Of a stretch of DNA of 64,000 nt, positions 1 to 12,166 are shown piece by piece. Position 1 is the stretch's first letter; every line of letters begins with the position of its first letter. This stretch comes from Climacium dendroides. Lineage: Eukaryota > Streptophyta > Bryopsida > Hypnales > Climaciaceae. The stretch is from assembly GCA_950106755.1 (NCBI GenBank), contig OX467088.1, positions 7,114,001 through 7,178,000 of the forward strand, written 5' to 3'. Below the pieces are notes generated by a model. That model saw nothing but the letters and a program-made list of their open reading frames with translations. It was not told the DNA's origin and did no database searches. A program made the translations under genes and the position numbers.

Positions 1-1857
1 TGAATCGTAGAGCCCTCTATGACTCTTGAGTTGGAAATATAAATAGGCCATGTAGGCCACTAACATCACAAAGCTGCTGAATCTCGACAAAGCCAGCTCT
101 GACTTTCCAATTTTAAGCTCAGTACCCGTTGCATGAAGAACAGCAGGAAATAGCAGACCCATGACTGCCATTAATAACAAGCTTGCGCTAACCTGGGCCG
201 TAACCTTTAACAAACAATCCACGAAATTTTTTCAGTCATTTTACCCTGCGATAATAGTCAGAAAGGTAAACTTTACCGACCCCTAAAGGATTAGGATTCC
301 AAATGACCGATTTGATAGATCATAGTGTAGAAGATATAATTCGGACGATCAAATTTTATAACAGAAGCAGTGAAAGAAATTACATGTGTTGGTTCAAAAA
401 AGAAAGTGAAAAATGAACAAAGGAAAGTCACCATACGTTCCACTCAAAAGTGCTTATTGAAGCAATAGGCCCAATTTGGGACCCTCGATCCTTTAGGGGT
501 TGAGCAGACACCAGGTGCAATTTACCTTAAAATATGTCAATTATCAAATCTATGAGATTCCCATTAAAAACAATGCACCTACCTTGTTGAACTTCTGATC
601 CTTGGGATGTTTCAGACCTCCGAAGAAAAATGCGCATCCAAGCACCAGCAACATGTTGGACAATATGGAACCTAGAAGAGACAACTGTACAACTCGTATC
701 ATATTCTTCCGTAACGCCATGATGCATATGATCATTTCCGTTGCATTCCCAAAAGTCGCATTCAGTAGACCTCCAACTGCAATAACGACACCATTCCTTA
801 GTCAAAAAGTTACACGCCTAGAAGATTAGCCAACAAAGAGATTACACCTGGTCTAACTAGCATTGATAACGTCCAATTTGAAAACTGGAGTTCAATGCAC
901 TTCTCAAAACGACAGTAGTAGTCAAGCATTTACCTGTCGAACCAGTGAAAAAAGACAGTTGTCTGCAAACTCCAACAACATGCCTCTGTCATTATAATGT
1001 TTCAAACGGCCAATTCAAACTCTCCTCCAACCTATCTTCTCACAATAATGCAGAAATGCTGAGAAATGCTGAGAAGGTAGTAAGCCATGAAAGATAGGAG
1101 TAACTCACTCGGTGACAAAGCCAAGTCGCTCTGCCAAGGGAGCCATACCTAGTAAACTTAGTAAAAATACCCAGCCCTGGTGAATACATACAACCACGTC
1201 TTAATACGCTGAATACAACATCATCATCCTAACCTCCTCCAGTTTATGCATACAAGGCATTAAACAAATCAAAAACTTCGGCATACTCAAGCCCTGAGTG
1301 TCCAAATGGCCAAAAGTGGCCACTTCCATATCTACAGAAGTTAGATAAATGATTTCAGAAAGTAAAATAATGTACCAATAGAAAGTAGAAACAATCCCAC
1401 ATATTTATTTATAGAACAATAAAAAGATATGTTTTGAAAGTTACTATTACCCACTATTAGCTTCCAAAGTGGACTTCTGTCAAAAGCTTGACCCCTTAGG
1501 GATTAAATACAATTTTAACTAAATATAGAAAATCATACTACCCGATCACTAAGACCAATTCAATGAGGAGGGTCAAGAGACGGATTTCATAGTTCTTACA
1601 TGACCAAATACCCCTTGCGCACCAATAATAGCAAAGGGAACAGTGAGCAGCAGCCAGTTCAGCTTTGTTCCAAACAACACATGGGACATACTTCGAGTGA
1701 CAAGTTTCGGCAATTTCCTGAGCCAACTGCAATTGCCTGGTCTGCATCTGGAGTCGCAGCACGGGGGTGGACGGGCCAGGAGCCCAACCTCCTCCTTCTC
1801 GTTTCTTTGTAACATTGAGTCGGGAGATTGTGGAGCTCCTTCTTCCGCTAGAACCAT
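1..1857 (-). CDS. CAX: Vacuolar cation/proton exchanger (CAX family), 5' part, 3' end beyond the window edge
   Basis: Probable Ca2+/H+ antiporter of the tonoplast, which exchanges cytosolic Ca2+ (or another divalent ion) for vacuolar protons. Coding exons read on the minus strand are 1857-1612, 1176-1109, 962-934 (a 29-base microexon), 776-583 and 204-1; all junctions are GT/AG and keep one frame for 247 residues. Residues 1-60 are a hydrophilic N-terminal tail, the position of the autoregulatory region in plant CAX proteins. Then come [12 protein letters not shown], the [13 protein letters not shown] segment, and the c-1 repeat [14 protein letters not shown] at about 115-128, whose GNATE carries the ion-selecting acidic residue. 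[15 protein letters not shown] and [19 protein letters not shown] follow. The start ATG lies five bases after a CCTAG acceptor-like site with an in-frame TAG just upstream, so the 5' leader probably contains an intron. Family length is usually above 400 residues, so roughly 40 percent is missing here. Family assignment is firm; the exact ion is not known. Confidence 0.93.
280..499. mobile_element. 220-bp MITE with CCCCTAAAGGAT inverted ends, inside a CAX intron
   Basis: The left end reads CCCCTAAAGGATTAGG and the right end is its near-perfect inverse, GATCCTTTAGGGG; 12 terminal bases match exactly. The flanks are CCGA and TTGA, read here as decayed copies of the TTAA target seen at related elements in the window. 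It sits in the CAX intron at 205-582 and has no coding capacity. Confidence 0.7.
1381..1475 (-). repeat. About 95-bp intronic repeat, copy 1 of 3
   Basis: A stretch with the core GTTTTGAAAGTTACTA followed by TTAGCTTCCAAAGT (plus-strand reading) recurs at 20478-20575 and 33521-33615. All three copies lie inside introns of three unrelated neighbouring genes, in the same orientation. The core is itself a weak inverted repeat. Origin unknown; an old short transposon is likely. Confidence 0.5.
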
Positions 1858-3850
1858 CAGCTGCTAGGACAGAGAAAATTTTGATTGTCACACAAGAAAT
1901 GAGCTTACTGATAAGTAAAATATTATTCCCTTTTTACTACAACCACTCTTGCACTGCACTACAGCCGAATTCCATTGCACAGGTCACAGCAACAACTTTG
2001 AAATAACAAGAAATCTGACACCTTGAATTGGTGCAAAAAAGATTTTTTACTTGTTTTTCCTAGTTTTATTCAATATCAACTTTGCACTGTCAACTTTGCA
2101 ATTAACAAGAATGAGCATGGCGAAGTGGCGTTTGTATGGCTACTGTGTGGCAAGCTAAACGAGGCTAACAAGGCTTCAAGCTACCCCTTTGAGGTAACTT
2201 GGACACCTGTTACCCCAACTGCATCAAAAAGGTGTAGGCGTCACAAATGCAATGTGTTATTTCAAACTCGCAATCTCACCGCTCGTTGCTGACGTTCAAA
2301 ATTTGAGCTTGCTGCTTTCACCCACACAATCTAAAGTAGCCCTAAGACGCATTTGCAAAACTGTTGCATGCGACAGACTTCACTGACTGAAAGCTCAAAA
2401 AGGTGGAAAATTCGGTAAGAAAAAGGTGCATTCAGAAAAGAGTCTCAAAAATGACTCACCTCTAGATCTTTGTGTCCATTCTCATCAGGGTCACTCTTTG
2501 GCACTCCAGTACAATTCTCCATGTTTGACTACCCGGATATCCCCCCTGCTTCAAGCCCTAATCCACGCACCCACCCAGGCACCTAACTGGGATCATATGA
2601 GATGGTTTTCCAGTAAGGCTCTGCACAGCGCTCTGCCTTGAAATATCATCCCTTGCTGAATTTCCAAATCTCAACAAACGAAAAGTAGAGAACCCCCCTC
2701 CCTGCTAGGAAAAGAAACACAAAAAAACAGCAGTGGATCAGTCTCGTCAATCTTCTAGAATCCTATTTAAAGATACAATCAAATGAATGCAAATTGAATA
2801 ACAAAATTCGGACCAAGGCAGAGGACGCTAACACCCTTGGGAACTTATTATGATCCCTGTTACCAACAAGAACTCATCCTTCCAATACACTTGATTGAAC
2901 ATCATTTAACAAATTGAACGTAAGCACGAGTTGACCACTGAAGTTTGAATGACAATAGGGTTACCTACAGCCACTCACAATTGATCAACAACCTCCCGCT
3001 TTGAATGATTGCATAAGAAATTCATACACAGTGGTGAAAATTCCGTCAAAAAAAAATTCACACTAATCCCCAAACATCACCACTCTACAATAATCTCCCA
3101 AAAATCACGATAATAGCATCCTCAACCTTAATTGATGGCAATCCCAACAAGCCCCCATCAACAAAGCGCAATTTCATACATCCCATAACCACCAAAACAA
3201 ACACCCTTACTACAGATTACTACAGACACAAAAATTTCTAAAGTCTTGCCTATGCAAATCGTCCCGAAACTGGCTTAGTTCTCAAGAACAAGCTGAGATT
3301 CTACCGACAACAGAGAACTAGAGGACACCCCATGCAACATCCCCATCACCAAAATCAGCTCGATGCAAACTTCGCAACAGGGAAAACAATCAAGCAAACC
3401 CAGATCAGGAAACACACTCACCAGCCCATCGATCGCTTCTGCACCGAAAATCTGGCAACACTTGAAAGTGATGAGACAGAGCTTGCGATCATTGATTACT
3501 GACGCCTCTTTGGTGGCCACCAAACTGGTTCCCCAAATGGCCCCCGAATGGTTCCCACAGGTACACAAAGGTATGGGAAGGAAGCTTCGGCAATCGGAGG
3601 TGCAGTTGTGGAAATCTTTGATCGTTGCTGAGCCCGTATTCCCAGAAAATTTCAAGCTCGGAAGAGTGCGACGTGAACGCAGGCGCAAGTGCTGGGAAGG
3701 CAGGAAGGGGCCCCAGCTGCAGACTAGCGTAAGCGACCTGTGGTCGGCGACCGGGTGGGGAAGGAGGGCGCCCTCTGCGTCGTTGTTGCCAACGTTATCC
3801 CCGGCTGTTTCGTTCAGCAGGCGGGCTGAGAGAGTGCTTTATTGAAAAGG
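1858..3850 (-). other. CAX 5' leader, leader intron and promoter region
   Basis: No protein exon was recognised here. A moderately GC-rich block at about 3300-3840 is where a non-coding first exon and promoter of CAX would be expected. It contains open frames on both strands (3275-3688 minus, 3363-3845 plus), but neither resembles a known protein. The transcription start was not located. Confidence 0.4.
2855..3019 (-). repeat. Dispersed repeat, copy A (second copy at 19588-19773)
   Basis: Begins CCCTGTTACCAACAAGAACT and ends ACCTCCCGCTTTGAATGATT plus GCATAAGAA; the copy in the last FBT intron has nearly the same ends in the same order, with a more divergent middle. Both lie in non-coding parts of minus-strand genes. 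No terminal inverted repeats or target duplication were seen, so a SINE remnant or a copied intron segment are both possible. Confidence 0.55.
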
Positions 3851-3980
3851 TGGACACCCCCATTTCCAAGCACCTACCCACCAATCGTGCCTTAAAAATT
3901 CTTTGAAAAAATTTCTTGAAAACAAGTAACACTCAATTCAAAGAGGTTGAAAACATGGACATGAAAATAAGGGCAAAGGT

Positions 3981-4653
3981 TTAACCCCTCGAGGTAAAAA
4001 ATGCATTTTTTGGGCAACATAGTGCTTTGGGGCACCTCACTACAAATGGAATTTTTATTTCTTTTTTACTGAAATTTACATACAACATTTTCTCAAGGAG
4101 TAGCTTCAAGGCCTAACAATTTCTATAACTTTTGACTACATGGTTAAAAAGTTATTGTGCAATATGTCATTTTCATTGCTTGGCAAGCAATCTAAGCAGC
4201 CCAAAAAAAAAAATTTTAAATCACTATTTTAAAAAATAAAAATTTGAAACCAGTTCTTTAGATTTACATGTAATTGGAAATCTTTGAATCATTCCATTTT
4301 GATTAATGAAATGAAAGTTATGAGGAGTTTTAGTTTGCGGTTAGGTGTGGTTTTCAAAGACCCTGCAAACTACTGAATTCCTCATAACTTTCATCTCATT
4401 GATCAAAATGGAATGATTCAAAGCTTTTCACTTATATATAAATCTAAAGAACCAATTTCAAATTTTTATTTATTTTTTAAATGATTTTTAAAGAAGTTTT
4501 TTAAGCTACCCAAGCTACCCGTCAAACAATGAAAATGACATATCACACAATAACTTTTTAACCATCTAGTCAAAAGTTTAAAATTCCATTTGTAGTGAGT
4601 TACCCAAAATTACTATGTTGCCAAAAAATGCAATTTAGTGCTTTAGGGATTAA
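3981..4653. mobile_element. Fold-back element built of two inverted copies of one TTAA-family end
   Basis: Flanked by TTAA at 3981-3984 and 4650-4653. The left arm starts CCCCTCGAGG and the right arm ends TGCTTTAGGGA. Each arm is about 300 bases: the left contains TCATTCCATTTTGATTAATG and the right its inverse, TTGATCAAAATGGAATGATT, along with many other matched blocks. The arms correspond to the left half of the longer elements at 6124-7070 and 24331-25847, so this copy looks like a head-to-head rearrangement of that family. No coding frame. Confidence 0.75.
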
Positions 4654-4869
4654 AAATCATGATTAATTCATATGATATCTACAAAGTGTACAATAAAATA
4701 TTTTGGTTCTTTTTTTGAATCAACAATAAGATTCAAAAGTATTTATGACTATTTGGTGAACAGATGAACCCCCCCCCCTTGTCTCTCCCCCTCTTATTCT
4801 TTATTTTTTTAAATTTCAAACTGTAGATCTTCTCATAGAAAAAAATAATAATCTCCAAGCTGTCGATCT

Positions 4870-5080
4870 AGGATACAAATACATATATGAAAACAAATAT
4901 GGATACCATGGGTACGACTATAGATATGGATACAAATACAAAAGATGGATACAAATACAAAAAACAGATATGGATACCATGGGTACGACTATGGATATGA
5001 ATACAAATACAAAAGATGGATACGAATACAAAAAACAGATATGGATATAAGTGTGGATGCAAGTACAAAAGACATATACA
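4870..5080. repeat. Minisatellite, 71-bp unit, about 2.7 copies
   Basis: Copies of GGATACCATGGGTACGACTA recur at 4901 and 4972, with a degenerate third unit at about 5043, a spacing of 71 bases. Each unit is itself made of GGATACAAATACAAAA-like sub-repeats. Open frames through it on both strands are a by-product of the repeat and are not genes. Confidence 0.85.
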
Positions 5081-6123
5081 TGTACACACTAAAATCCCAT
5101 ATCAATTGTCAAACCTCATGTCAATTTGAAATTACAAATTAAAGGTGGGGAAGATATTTAGGGTTGTAGGTTGGGTTGTAGGTTGGGTTGGTTTGGGGAA
5201 TTAAAAAAACATTTAATTTGGATGGGTGAGAAGGTAGGGGTGTAAAACCTTTGTCTTACTATGCGCTCAAAATACAGGTACATGAATCATACAATTTAGT
5301 AATGGAAACTATTCTATTACTATACGGTTCAAGTATCTATTTGTAGACCCTTCCACCTTACCATCCAATAACCCCCTATAAATTTTGCTTTTAGATATAT
5401 AGATTGGGCCAATATTTGTGAGGGAGGCAATGTATCAAATAATTCATTATTTGGATATTGTTTGCAAAAAATATAAAGGGATCAAAGGGTTTATTGGTAG
5501 AATGATGTTCTAAAATCACTTCATTTACAATAGGTATCTATTGATAGACAGAAGGTATATAATCTAAGTATTTGATCACCTGACAATAGCAATTGTTATT
5601 TTTAATATTTTTAATTTACATCCTTAATTCACTAATCTTACAAGGACTAGACCTATTACCAAGGCACTTAACCCAAAATTATCAATTTCTTTGATGAATA
5701 GGTGCATTCATATTTTTTATAATTTCTAAAAACAATCATCTTTTAAACAATTTATTTTAATATTACATCCTCATTCTCTTCTCTAACCAAACTCTAGGAA
5801 ATAGATGCACTAAATTCAAAGTTGTCTCCCTCTATACTTCACTATCACATTTGCTCATGTTCCAAAAAGTTACATAAGAATGAAATAATAAATGGGTTGA
5901 CAAGTGTAATAAGGATTCTAAACTACCTTCTTGACTATTGTAACATCAATGTTATTTCTTTAATACAATAATAGTGTTTTAGAGGAGGACACATACACAT
6001 GTGATTAAACACATATGATCAAGGGGTATTTTACAACATCCTATAAATAATGAATTTAAAATATAATTATTTAAAAATATTCAAAGGATACATTCTTGTA
6101 TGATTTTGTAGATTCTATTTTAT

Positions 6124-7070
6124 CCCCTAAGGAACCAAACTACATTTTTTGACAACATAATGATTTTAGGCAGCTCACTAGAAATGGAATTTGGATTTTT
6201 TTTCTTTGAACTTTTCACGCAACATGTGCCAAAGGAGTATCTTTAATGCCCAACAATTTTCATAACTTTTGATTACATGATTAAAAAGTTATTGTATGAT
6301 GTGTAATTTTCATTGCTTGCCGAGTAGCCCAAGCAATAAAAATAACTTTTTTTAAAATCATTTTTAAAAGAAATAATAATTTGAAATTACTTTTCTAAAT
6401 TTATATATACATGGAAAACTTTGAATTATTGCATTTTGATTAATGAGATGAAAGTTATGAGGAATTTTAATTGTGGGTAGTTATAGAATTTATACTTTAA
6501 AATAATTTTTGAAGTCCTTTATTTAATTCAATTTTCAATTTTAAAAAAAACAAATCAAAAATTAGGTGCAAACTATTTATTACAACATTACAACCATTGA
6601 TTTGCATTTTTCAATTTCATAAATAAAATCTTGACAATTTAGTATTTTGAATCATTCTGTACTTTTTCTACTTACTATTTATTTCCTATATATTGTACAA
6701 TTCCAAATGATTTGAAATTCTTCGAGCATATAGACAACTTGCCTTGAAGAATCAATCCAAAGAATTGCAACCATTTCAGACATTCTTTCATACAAATGTG
6801 ACTTTGTGAAGTGCAACTATCTTGGATTTTTGTAGGGCCAAGAAAAGAATTATTCTCACTTCAAATGCTAATATCTTACAATCTACAAGGTGGAAAATTT
6901 GAAATTTTTTCCACATCTTTTCAAACCAACGTACTACAAGGTCCTATGGCTACATCTGTCCAAAAATGTTTTTTTTCTTTAAAATTTGATACTTATACTA
7001 GAAATGGTAGTTTTGGAGCGTTTTTGATAAAAAAAAAAAAATATATATATATATAGGCAAAACCTTTTGG
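6124..7070 (+). mobile_element. TTAA-family non-autonomous element, about 950 bp, full-length-like copy
   Basis: Starts CCCCTAAGG after a TTAT (altered TTAA) and ends near CCTTTTGGAATT. It aligns over its whole length, in inverse orientation, with 25847-24331 once the 579-bp insert there is removed. Shared landmarks include GTACAATTCCAAATGAT, CTTGCCTTGAAGAAT and GTCCAAAAATGTTTTT. The region also supplies the empty target site (6673-6674) for the insertion found in the other copy. The open frame at 6811-7056 is not conserved as protein between copies and is rejected as a gene. Confidence 0.7.
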
Positions 7071-7397
7071 AATTATTTCTAAAAATATCAATAGTAGGTT
7101 TCAAAATTAAAAACACCCTATGATATTACTCATCTAATTTACTATTTCTATTGCCAAAGCATCCCTAATAGTGAGTCATCAAAATGTTATAAAACTTCAT
7201 GGAATCAAATACAATTTGGATGTATGGATTTTCATATCAAGTCTAAGGTTAGATTTTAAATACTATAAGTTTTACCAATTATAAAGAATTCATTCTTTAA
7301 AACCATAGTAAAATTTATATAGAAGAAGTGAAAAAAATATAAATAGAATTATATTCATTAAAGACAATTATATCAACTCATCTATTCAAATCTTATA

Positions 7398-8578
7398 CTC
7401 CCTCTATCCTACTAAATGATCTTATTGGCCTTAATTTTCAATTTGAAAATGATCTTCTTGTCGCACTTTGTAACATTATAAATTGGTCAAATTTGGATTT
7501 TGCTTGCTATGTTTGACTAGCAAATCAGTTTTAAGCAATAGTCCCCCCATCCACGTTGTCACAAATCAAAAAACAAATGAAATGACTAAAGGGGTCAATC
7601 AACACTATTCATTTTTACTTTTTGCATCTCTATAAATGTTGCTCGATTAAAGGAGATGAAGATTTGAAAGGCAGAAAAAAGGTCCATATATGGTCTTGGG
7701 CCCGTACTAATCATACTACTAAAATCACAAGGTCTCCGTAATATCACATTTTTACATTGTGTGATATTACAGAGTTCCAATGGTCATTTCACATTTGTAA
7801 TATCACATAGTGTTAAAATGTGATATTACAGAGGTACAATGATATTATGGAGGTTTCATATTTCTTGGCTTCACACTTCATTTTACTTTCACAATTCTAT
7901 AATTTTCTAAGCTTTGAATGTTCTCAATTCTAATGTTCTTTCTTACTACCAAATGAATTGAAGCTTTGTTAGATTGAAGCAATTTTAGATTCTACAACAA
8001 AGTATTTACAATGTCTTTGCAATTTAACAATTTGCATTTCAATTCTTCAATTTTGGTCATCATTATTTGTGGGTGAAGAAATTTATCAAGTGGTGGTGAC
8101 TGTCCTTGCAATGTTTTCATGTTTGCAAAGATTTTTTTTGTGAAAAATTATGATATAAAGATTTTCTTTAATTACTTTCTATTGTACAATATATGTATTT
8201 CCAAAGAATATTATATGAAGATGTCAATTATTTCATTTAAAGATTATACATACTTTATTAATCTACATTTTATCACATGAGATATTGATGAAAGTAATAT
8301 AGTTAATGTGTAGCAAAGCAAGCACCAACTGCTAATTATTTACAAAATGATAACCTCACACTCAAAATTTAAGTACCCACCAACGCTCCTTGGAAATACC
8401 CCAAAATTTTCAATTTTCAATATTCCCAAATTGCACTTTGAAAGGGGCTCTTTTTTAGGATGCTAGGAGTGCACCATATTCTATTTACAATAAAAAAAAA
8501 ATGAAAATTTTAAGTGTTATTTTAGCCTTAATCCGGAAAATTCTATTGAACAAAAAGATCATTTGCAGATGGAGGGAG
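7398..8578. mobile_element. Stowaway/mariner-like element, 1181 bp, TA target
   Basis: Flanked by TA. The left end CTCCCTCTATCCTACTAAAT plus GATCTT and the right end AAGATCATTTGCAGATGGAG plus GGAG are inverted repeats of about 26 bases. CTCCCTCYRTCC ends with a TA duplication are typical of plant Stowaway-type Tc1/mariner MITEs. It shares both ends and adjoining sequence with the element at 24720-25298. It is long for a MITE but shows no transposase frame with a recognisable DDE region. Confidence 0.8.
7738..7829. repeat. Pair of palindromes inside the Stowaway-like element
   Basis: Two successive hairpin-forming stretches (7738-7770 and 7797-7829) each begin GTAATATCAC and end GTGATATTAC. 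They are similar enough to be an internal duplication of one palindrome. Confidence 0.8.
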
Positions 8579-8880
8579 TAACATTTTTGAAACTTCAAAC
8601 TGGAATTTCAAAGTAAACTCATCATTGCTATGAAATTATGAATGTTTGCTTGAAACTTAATCAAAGTATATGAAATGAACTTTGTTTACTTGCTATCTAT
8701 TAGAGTAGAAGTAATACAATCATACTTTCTTTGAATAAGTAAAAAATCACCTTTTTATTAATAGGGCTCCTAACAAATTTCAGTTCAAAATTGAAGTGTG
8801 ATAGAAATATAGAGTCTACCCTTTAATCCCACGAGTCACTTGCCTTTGACCTTGTGGACCATGGATGAACACACTTTTGA

Positions 8881-9522
8881 CCCCTAAATGTTCAACAAGG
8901 CCTTTTTTGAGCTTCTTGGAATTTGCTCTAGATTGAACAAAAGCCAACATTTTAATAAGTTGTGTCAATTTTTTTGAATTGTAATAGTACAAATTCAAAT
9001 CAGATATGTTAGTGATCACATAGGAAAAGAAAATATAACAATGTCACTTATGGATTGAAAGATTATAATGTTTGATCATGAGGGTATTAAAATTGAGAAT
9101 GTGATTTCAATCCTCTTTTCACATGCCAACCTAAAAAATTAATCACCAAAAAAAGTATGAAGATAAAGGGCCTACCATGTATAACCCCAATCAATTCATG
9201 TCTTCTCAAAATCTACTCTACACTTTTTTTAAATGAATTTTTAAATGTGATTTTTTCTCCAAGATTTAGTGTATTTGAGGCTCCAATTTCTAAGAGCCCT
9301 CAACACTACAAAAAGTCAAGATTGCAATGAACACCTTGCACAAAATCTTGAATAGAAAAATCACAATGAATCATTTTCAAATTTTGTTTTTTTGGATGCT
9401 AAAATTAGACTTCAAAAAGAACTTTTCAAAATATAAAGTTTTAAAAATAGCAACTTGACAAGGTTTTATTTAACTTCAAAGTATTGTTGACACCCAAATT
9501 GAGCACCTCAGGCATTTAGGGG
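8881..9522. mobile_element. TTAA-family element, about 640 bp, CCCCTAAATG ends
   Basis: The left end CCCCTAAATG follows TTGA; the right end CATTTAGGGG is followed by an intact TTAA (9523-9526). The inner sequence holds ATTGAAAGATTATAATGTTT, which also occurs near 29575 and, inverted, near 63350, suggesting a related family. Ends are short (10 bases), so the pairing is plausible rather than proven. Confidence 0.5.
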
Positions 9523-9526
9523 TTAA

Positions 9527-11927
9527 GGTAGGAGGTCCTATAAATTGCCCACCTAAGAGTTGAAACTGAATTTTGGGGAGGTGAAGCTTCTTGATATATT
9601 TTTCAGTAAATTTTTCTTATAAAGACAAGTGGAATTGGCATCAATCCAAATCATTTCATATTTTTTTGATGCTTTATGGACTTAGTTATGAAATTTTGAA
9701 GTTGAAATGGTATTGGGCTCTAAAATCACCCACCTCCTAAACTATACATTTCTTGTACATTGCTGAAGGCTATGAAAAAGCAACATCTACACATAAGTGT
9801 ACATTTGAAGAGGTAGGTGAGTTAGAGTCTTTACATTGATAAAATTCAGAGTTACTTCTAGCTGCTTGATGATAAACCTCTGGCCGAGCGTACACATGTA
9901 AGGTAGGTACACCCAAATGTGCCACTGACCTTAAACTGCCATCTATACTGTATGTACATCTCCAAAATCAGTTCTGTACCTATGTGGAAGAAACACTTTT
10001 AGAACCAAACTTTGTTCCTTAATAACTTTTGCATACAGTATCCAAATGCCATGTTCTTTGGTGCGTTGGAACCTCCTTTCACTCGCCAACAAGAATACAT
10101 GAAAATTTGACCAGTCTAATAATAGAAAATGGGCTCAGGAGCAAAAAGTGGCAGTTTTGGGTGCACCTACCTTACTTCAATTCCGAGGTGCACTTTTGAA
10201 TGTGATTGACGGCATCCCCAACTTTGCCAAATGAAAAAAGTAATTGGTTCCACTGGTTGATGAATGATGAATTCAGGGCTTTAAATGTATGGCTCATTGG
10301 AAGGACATCTTTCCGCCTCTTGAGACTGCAGCAATTTGAATAGTATAAAATTCAGCCAGGAAGTGGGGACTGAAGTTTTTAATTTTCTGGTCAATATAAT
10401 CGCAGAAACATTAACACCTCATCCACAGTACCAACATTGTTTAGCTTTGTTTTTAGACCTTTTGGTCATGACCAAACGGATATTTTATTGATCACCGCAA
10501 AATGCCAACCATGTTCTGTCCCATATCGGATATGATTTGTGGATGTGGAGACATTGGTATGCCGTTTAGGGTACGGACATTATCCTATATATCTATATCT
10601 ATATATTTACTGAAAATATATGGATAATTTTCATTGATAAAAGGAAACAGAATACAAAATTGGAGGACTATTGTATCTTATATATTTTGAAATTTTGAAC
10701 TTTTAATGTATAAGGTAGAAGCACCTGTAAATGTTAACCCCTAAAGGACTTGATCCATTGTAAAATGGTCAAACATCATATCTAAGCTAAATTTAGCCTT
10801 TTAAATTGTGGTTAAACAATAATCTTATATTTTTATTACGTGAATTGTATATCACTCTGAAAAATCTCAATTTGTTTTGCAAAAAACTATAAATGTTATC
10901 ATTTTTGTTGTAAAAAATGAAAATAAATAAGTAAAAATAGAAAAAATAATTCAAATTATTTGAAATTTTCTCAAGAGGTACAAGTAGAAATAGAGATTAA
11001 GGTAAAACAACCTATGACGGTTTGAATTAGGAGTTTGGTTTTATGGTGTTGTTGAATTTTTTTAAAAAAAATCCCACATGAAGACAAGTGTGAGAAACAA
11101 CAAGAGCAATTGAAATTATATATTTTTTTGGACAAAATATAAATTTGCTATCAATTTTTGAAGTGTTCAGTCCAAAAGGCTTTATAGACTACTCCAAAAC
11201 CAACAACTTCTGAATCCACAATGCTTATCTTACTCACCTAAAGTAGTCATAATATTTTTTAACATGAAAAATCTAAAAAATCAAATCTTACAAAAAATTT
11301 ACACTAAAAAATTACAAGCTCCTAAAGAAGTTACTAATCACTCCATCATTGTCATGTAAGACATTAACGATGGCCCAAATCTTACAAATTGGAAGAAAAC
11401 CATAATGGATTATTCCCTAAGGTGACTGTCATCGGTCAATTAATTGTCATGGGCTGATTTACCTTAGTAAGAAAAAATTTCAGTTGGCTATTTTATTTTT
11501 TACAACCAAAACAACCACAACAAAGACCTTGAAGTCAAATTCCATTACTAATCCAAATTTATCCTTTTATTTAATAGATGTATAAAATTTTGATATTTTT
11601 AATTAATGTAAAATTTAATTTTCTATTTGTTTTGTTTTTTTCCAATAATTTTGATGGAAAAATCAAATTATTGTGATTTTTTAAAGCAAAAAAAGAAATA
11701 AAATTATATCAGTTAGAAGTATATCAGAATAATTTGTAATTTTTAACATAAATAAAGGATAGAACAGGAATATAATTTCATAATATAAATTTTAAAAATA
11801 CATTTTTGAATGAAAAATACACTATACTGTGTTATTTTGATTCTAACACATGGAGCTTTCAATTTGAATAACTCTTTCAATTTTTGACATTTTTCAATAT
11901 TTTAGAATGGAATAGGAACAAGACTTG
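9527..11927. other. Gene-free AT-rich spacer
   Basis: No conserved protein frame, RNA gene or clear complete element. A single TTAACCCCTAAAGGACTT end lies at 10734. Its partner could be the CTTAAAGGGTTAA end near 12277 or the CTTTAGGGGTTAA end at 13862-13874, so I do not assign an element. Confidence 0.6.
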
Positions 11928-12166
11928 TTAACCCCTGAGCGCCCAGCGCAAATTCCAAAAACAAGCTACAAATTGCCATTCAAGTAGACCCCACCGATTA
12001 AAAAATAAGATCCAAGAGACATGACCGTTTAGATTGGAAGAGAGGTAGGGAGAGCATCCTTGGAGAAATTTGTTGAAGTTTTCACCATACAACCTAGGAC
12101 ATTATGATGGTCAAATGTCTCATAGTAGGAGCCCACATTTGGGGCGCTGGGGCGCTCAGGGGTTAA
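11928..12166. mobile_element. 239-bp TTAA-flanked MITE with GC-rich ends, copy 1
   Basis: TTAA at both edges; the left end is CCCCTGAGCGCCCAGCGC and the right end GCGCTGGGGCGCTCAGGGG, inverted repeats of about 19 bases that stand out from the AT-rich surroundings. A second copy at 47073-47310 matches over the whole length with scattered substitutions. Only the TTAA is duplicated; the bases beyond it do not match on the two sides. Confidence 0.88.

Noticed and set aside
3275..3845. Two long open frames on opposite strands (137 and 160 codons) upstream of CAX
   Set aside because: They overlap each other in a GC-rich leader, show no known motif, and the CAX start at 1857 has an in-frame stop just upstream, so these are chance frames in leader or promoter DNA.
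4868..5142. Tyr/Asp/Lys-rich and Val/Phe/Cys-rich open frames
   Set aside because: Products of the 71-base minisatellite, not genes.
5159..5200. TTGTAGGTTGGG repeats as a telomere-like tract
   Set aside because: The unit is not the plant telomere repeat TTTAGGG and only a few copies are present.
6811..7056. 81-codon plus-strand frame
   Set aside because: Lies inside a transposable element and is not kept open in the second copy at 24331-25847.
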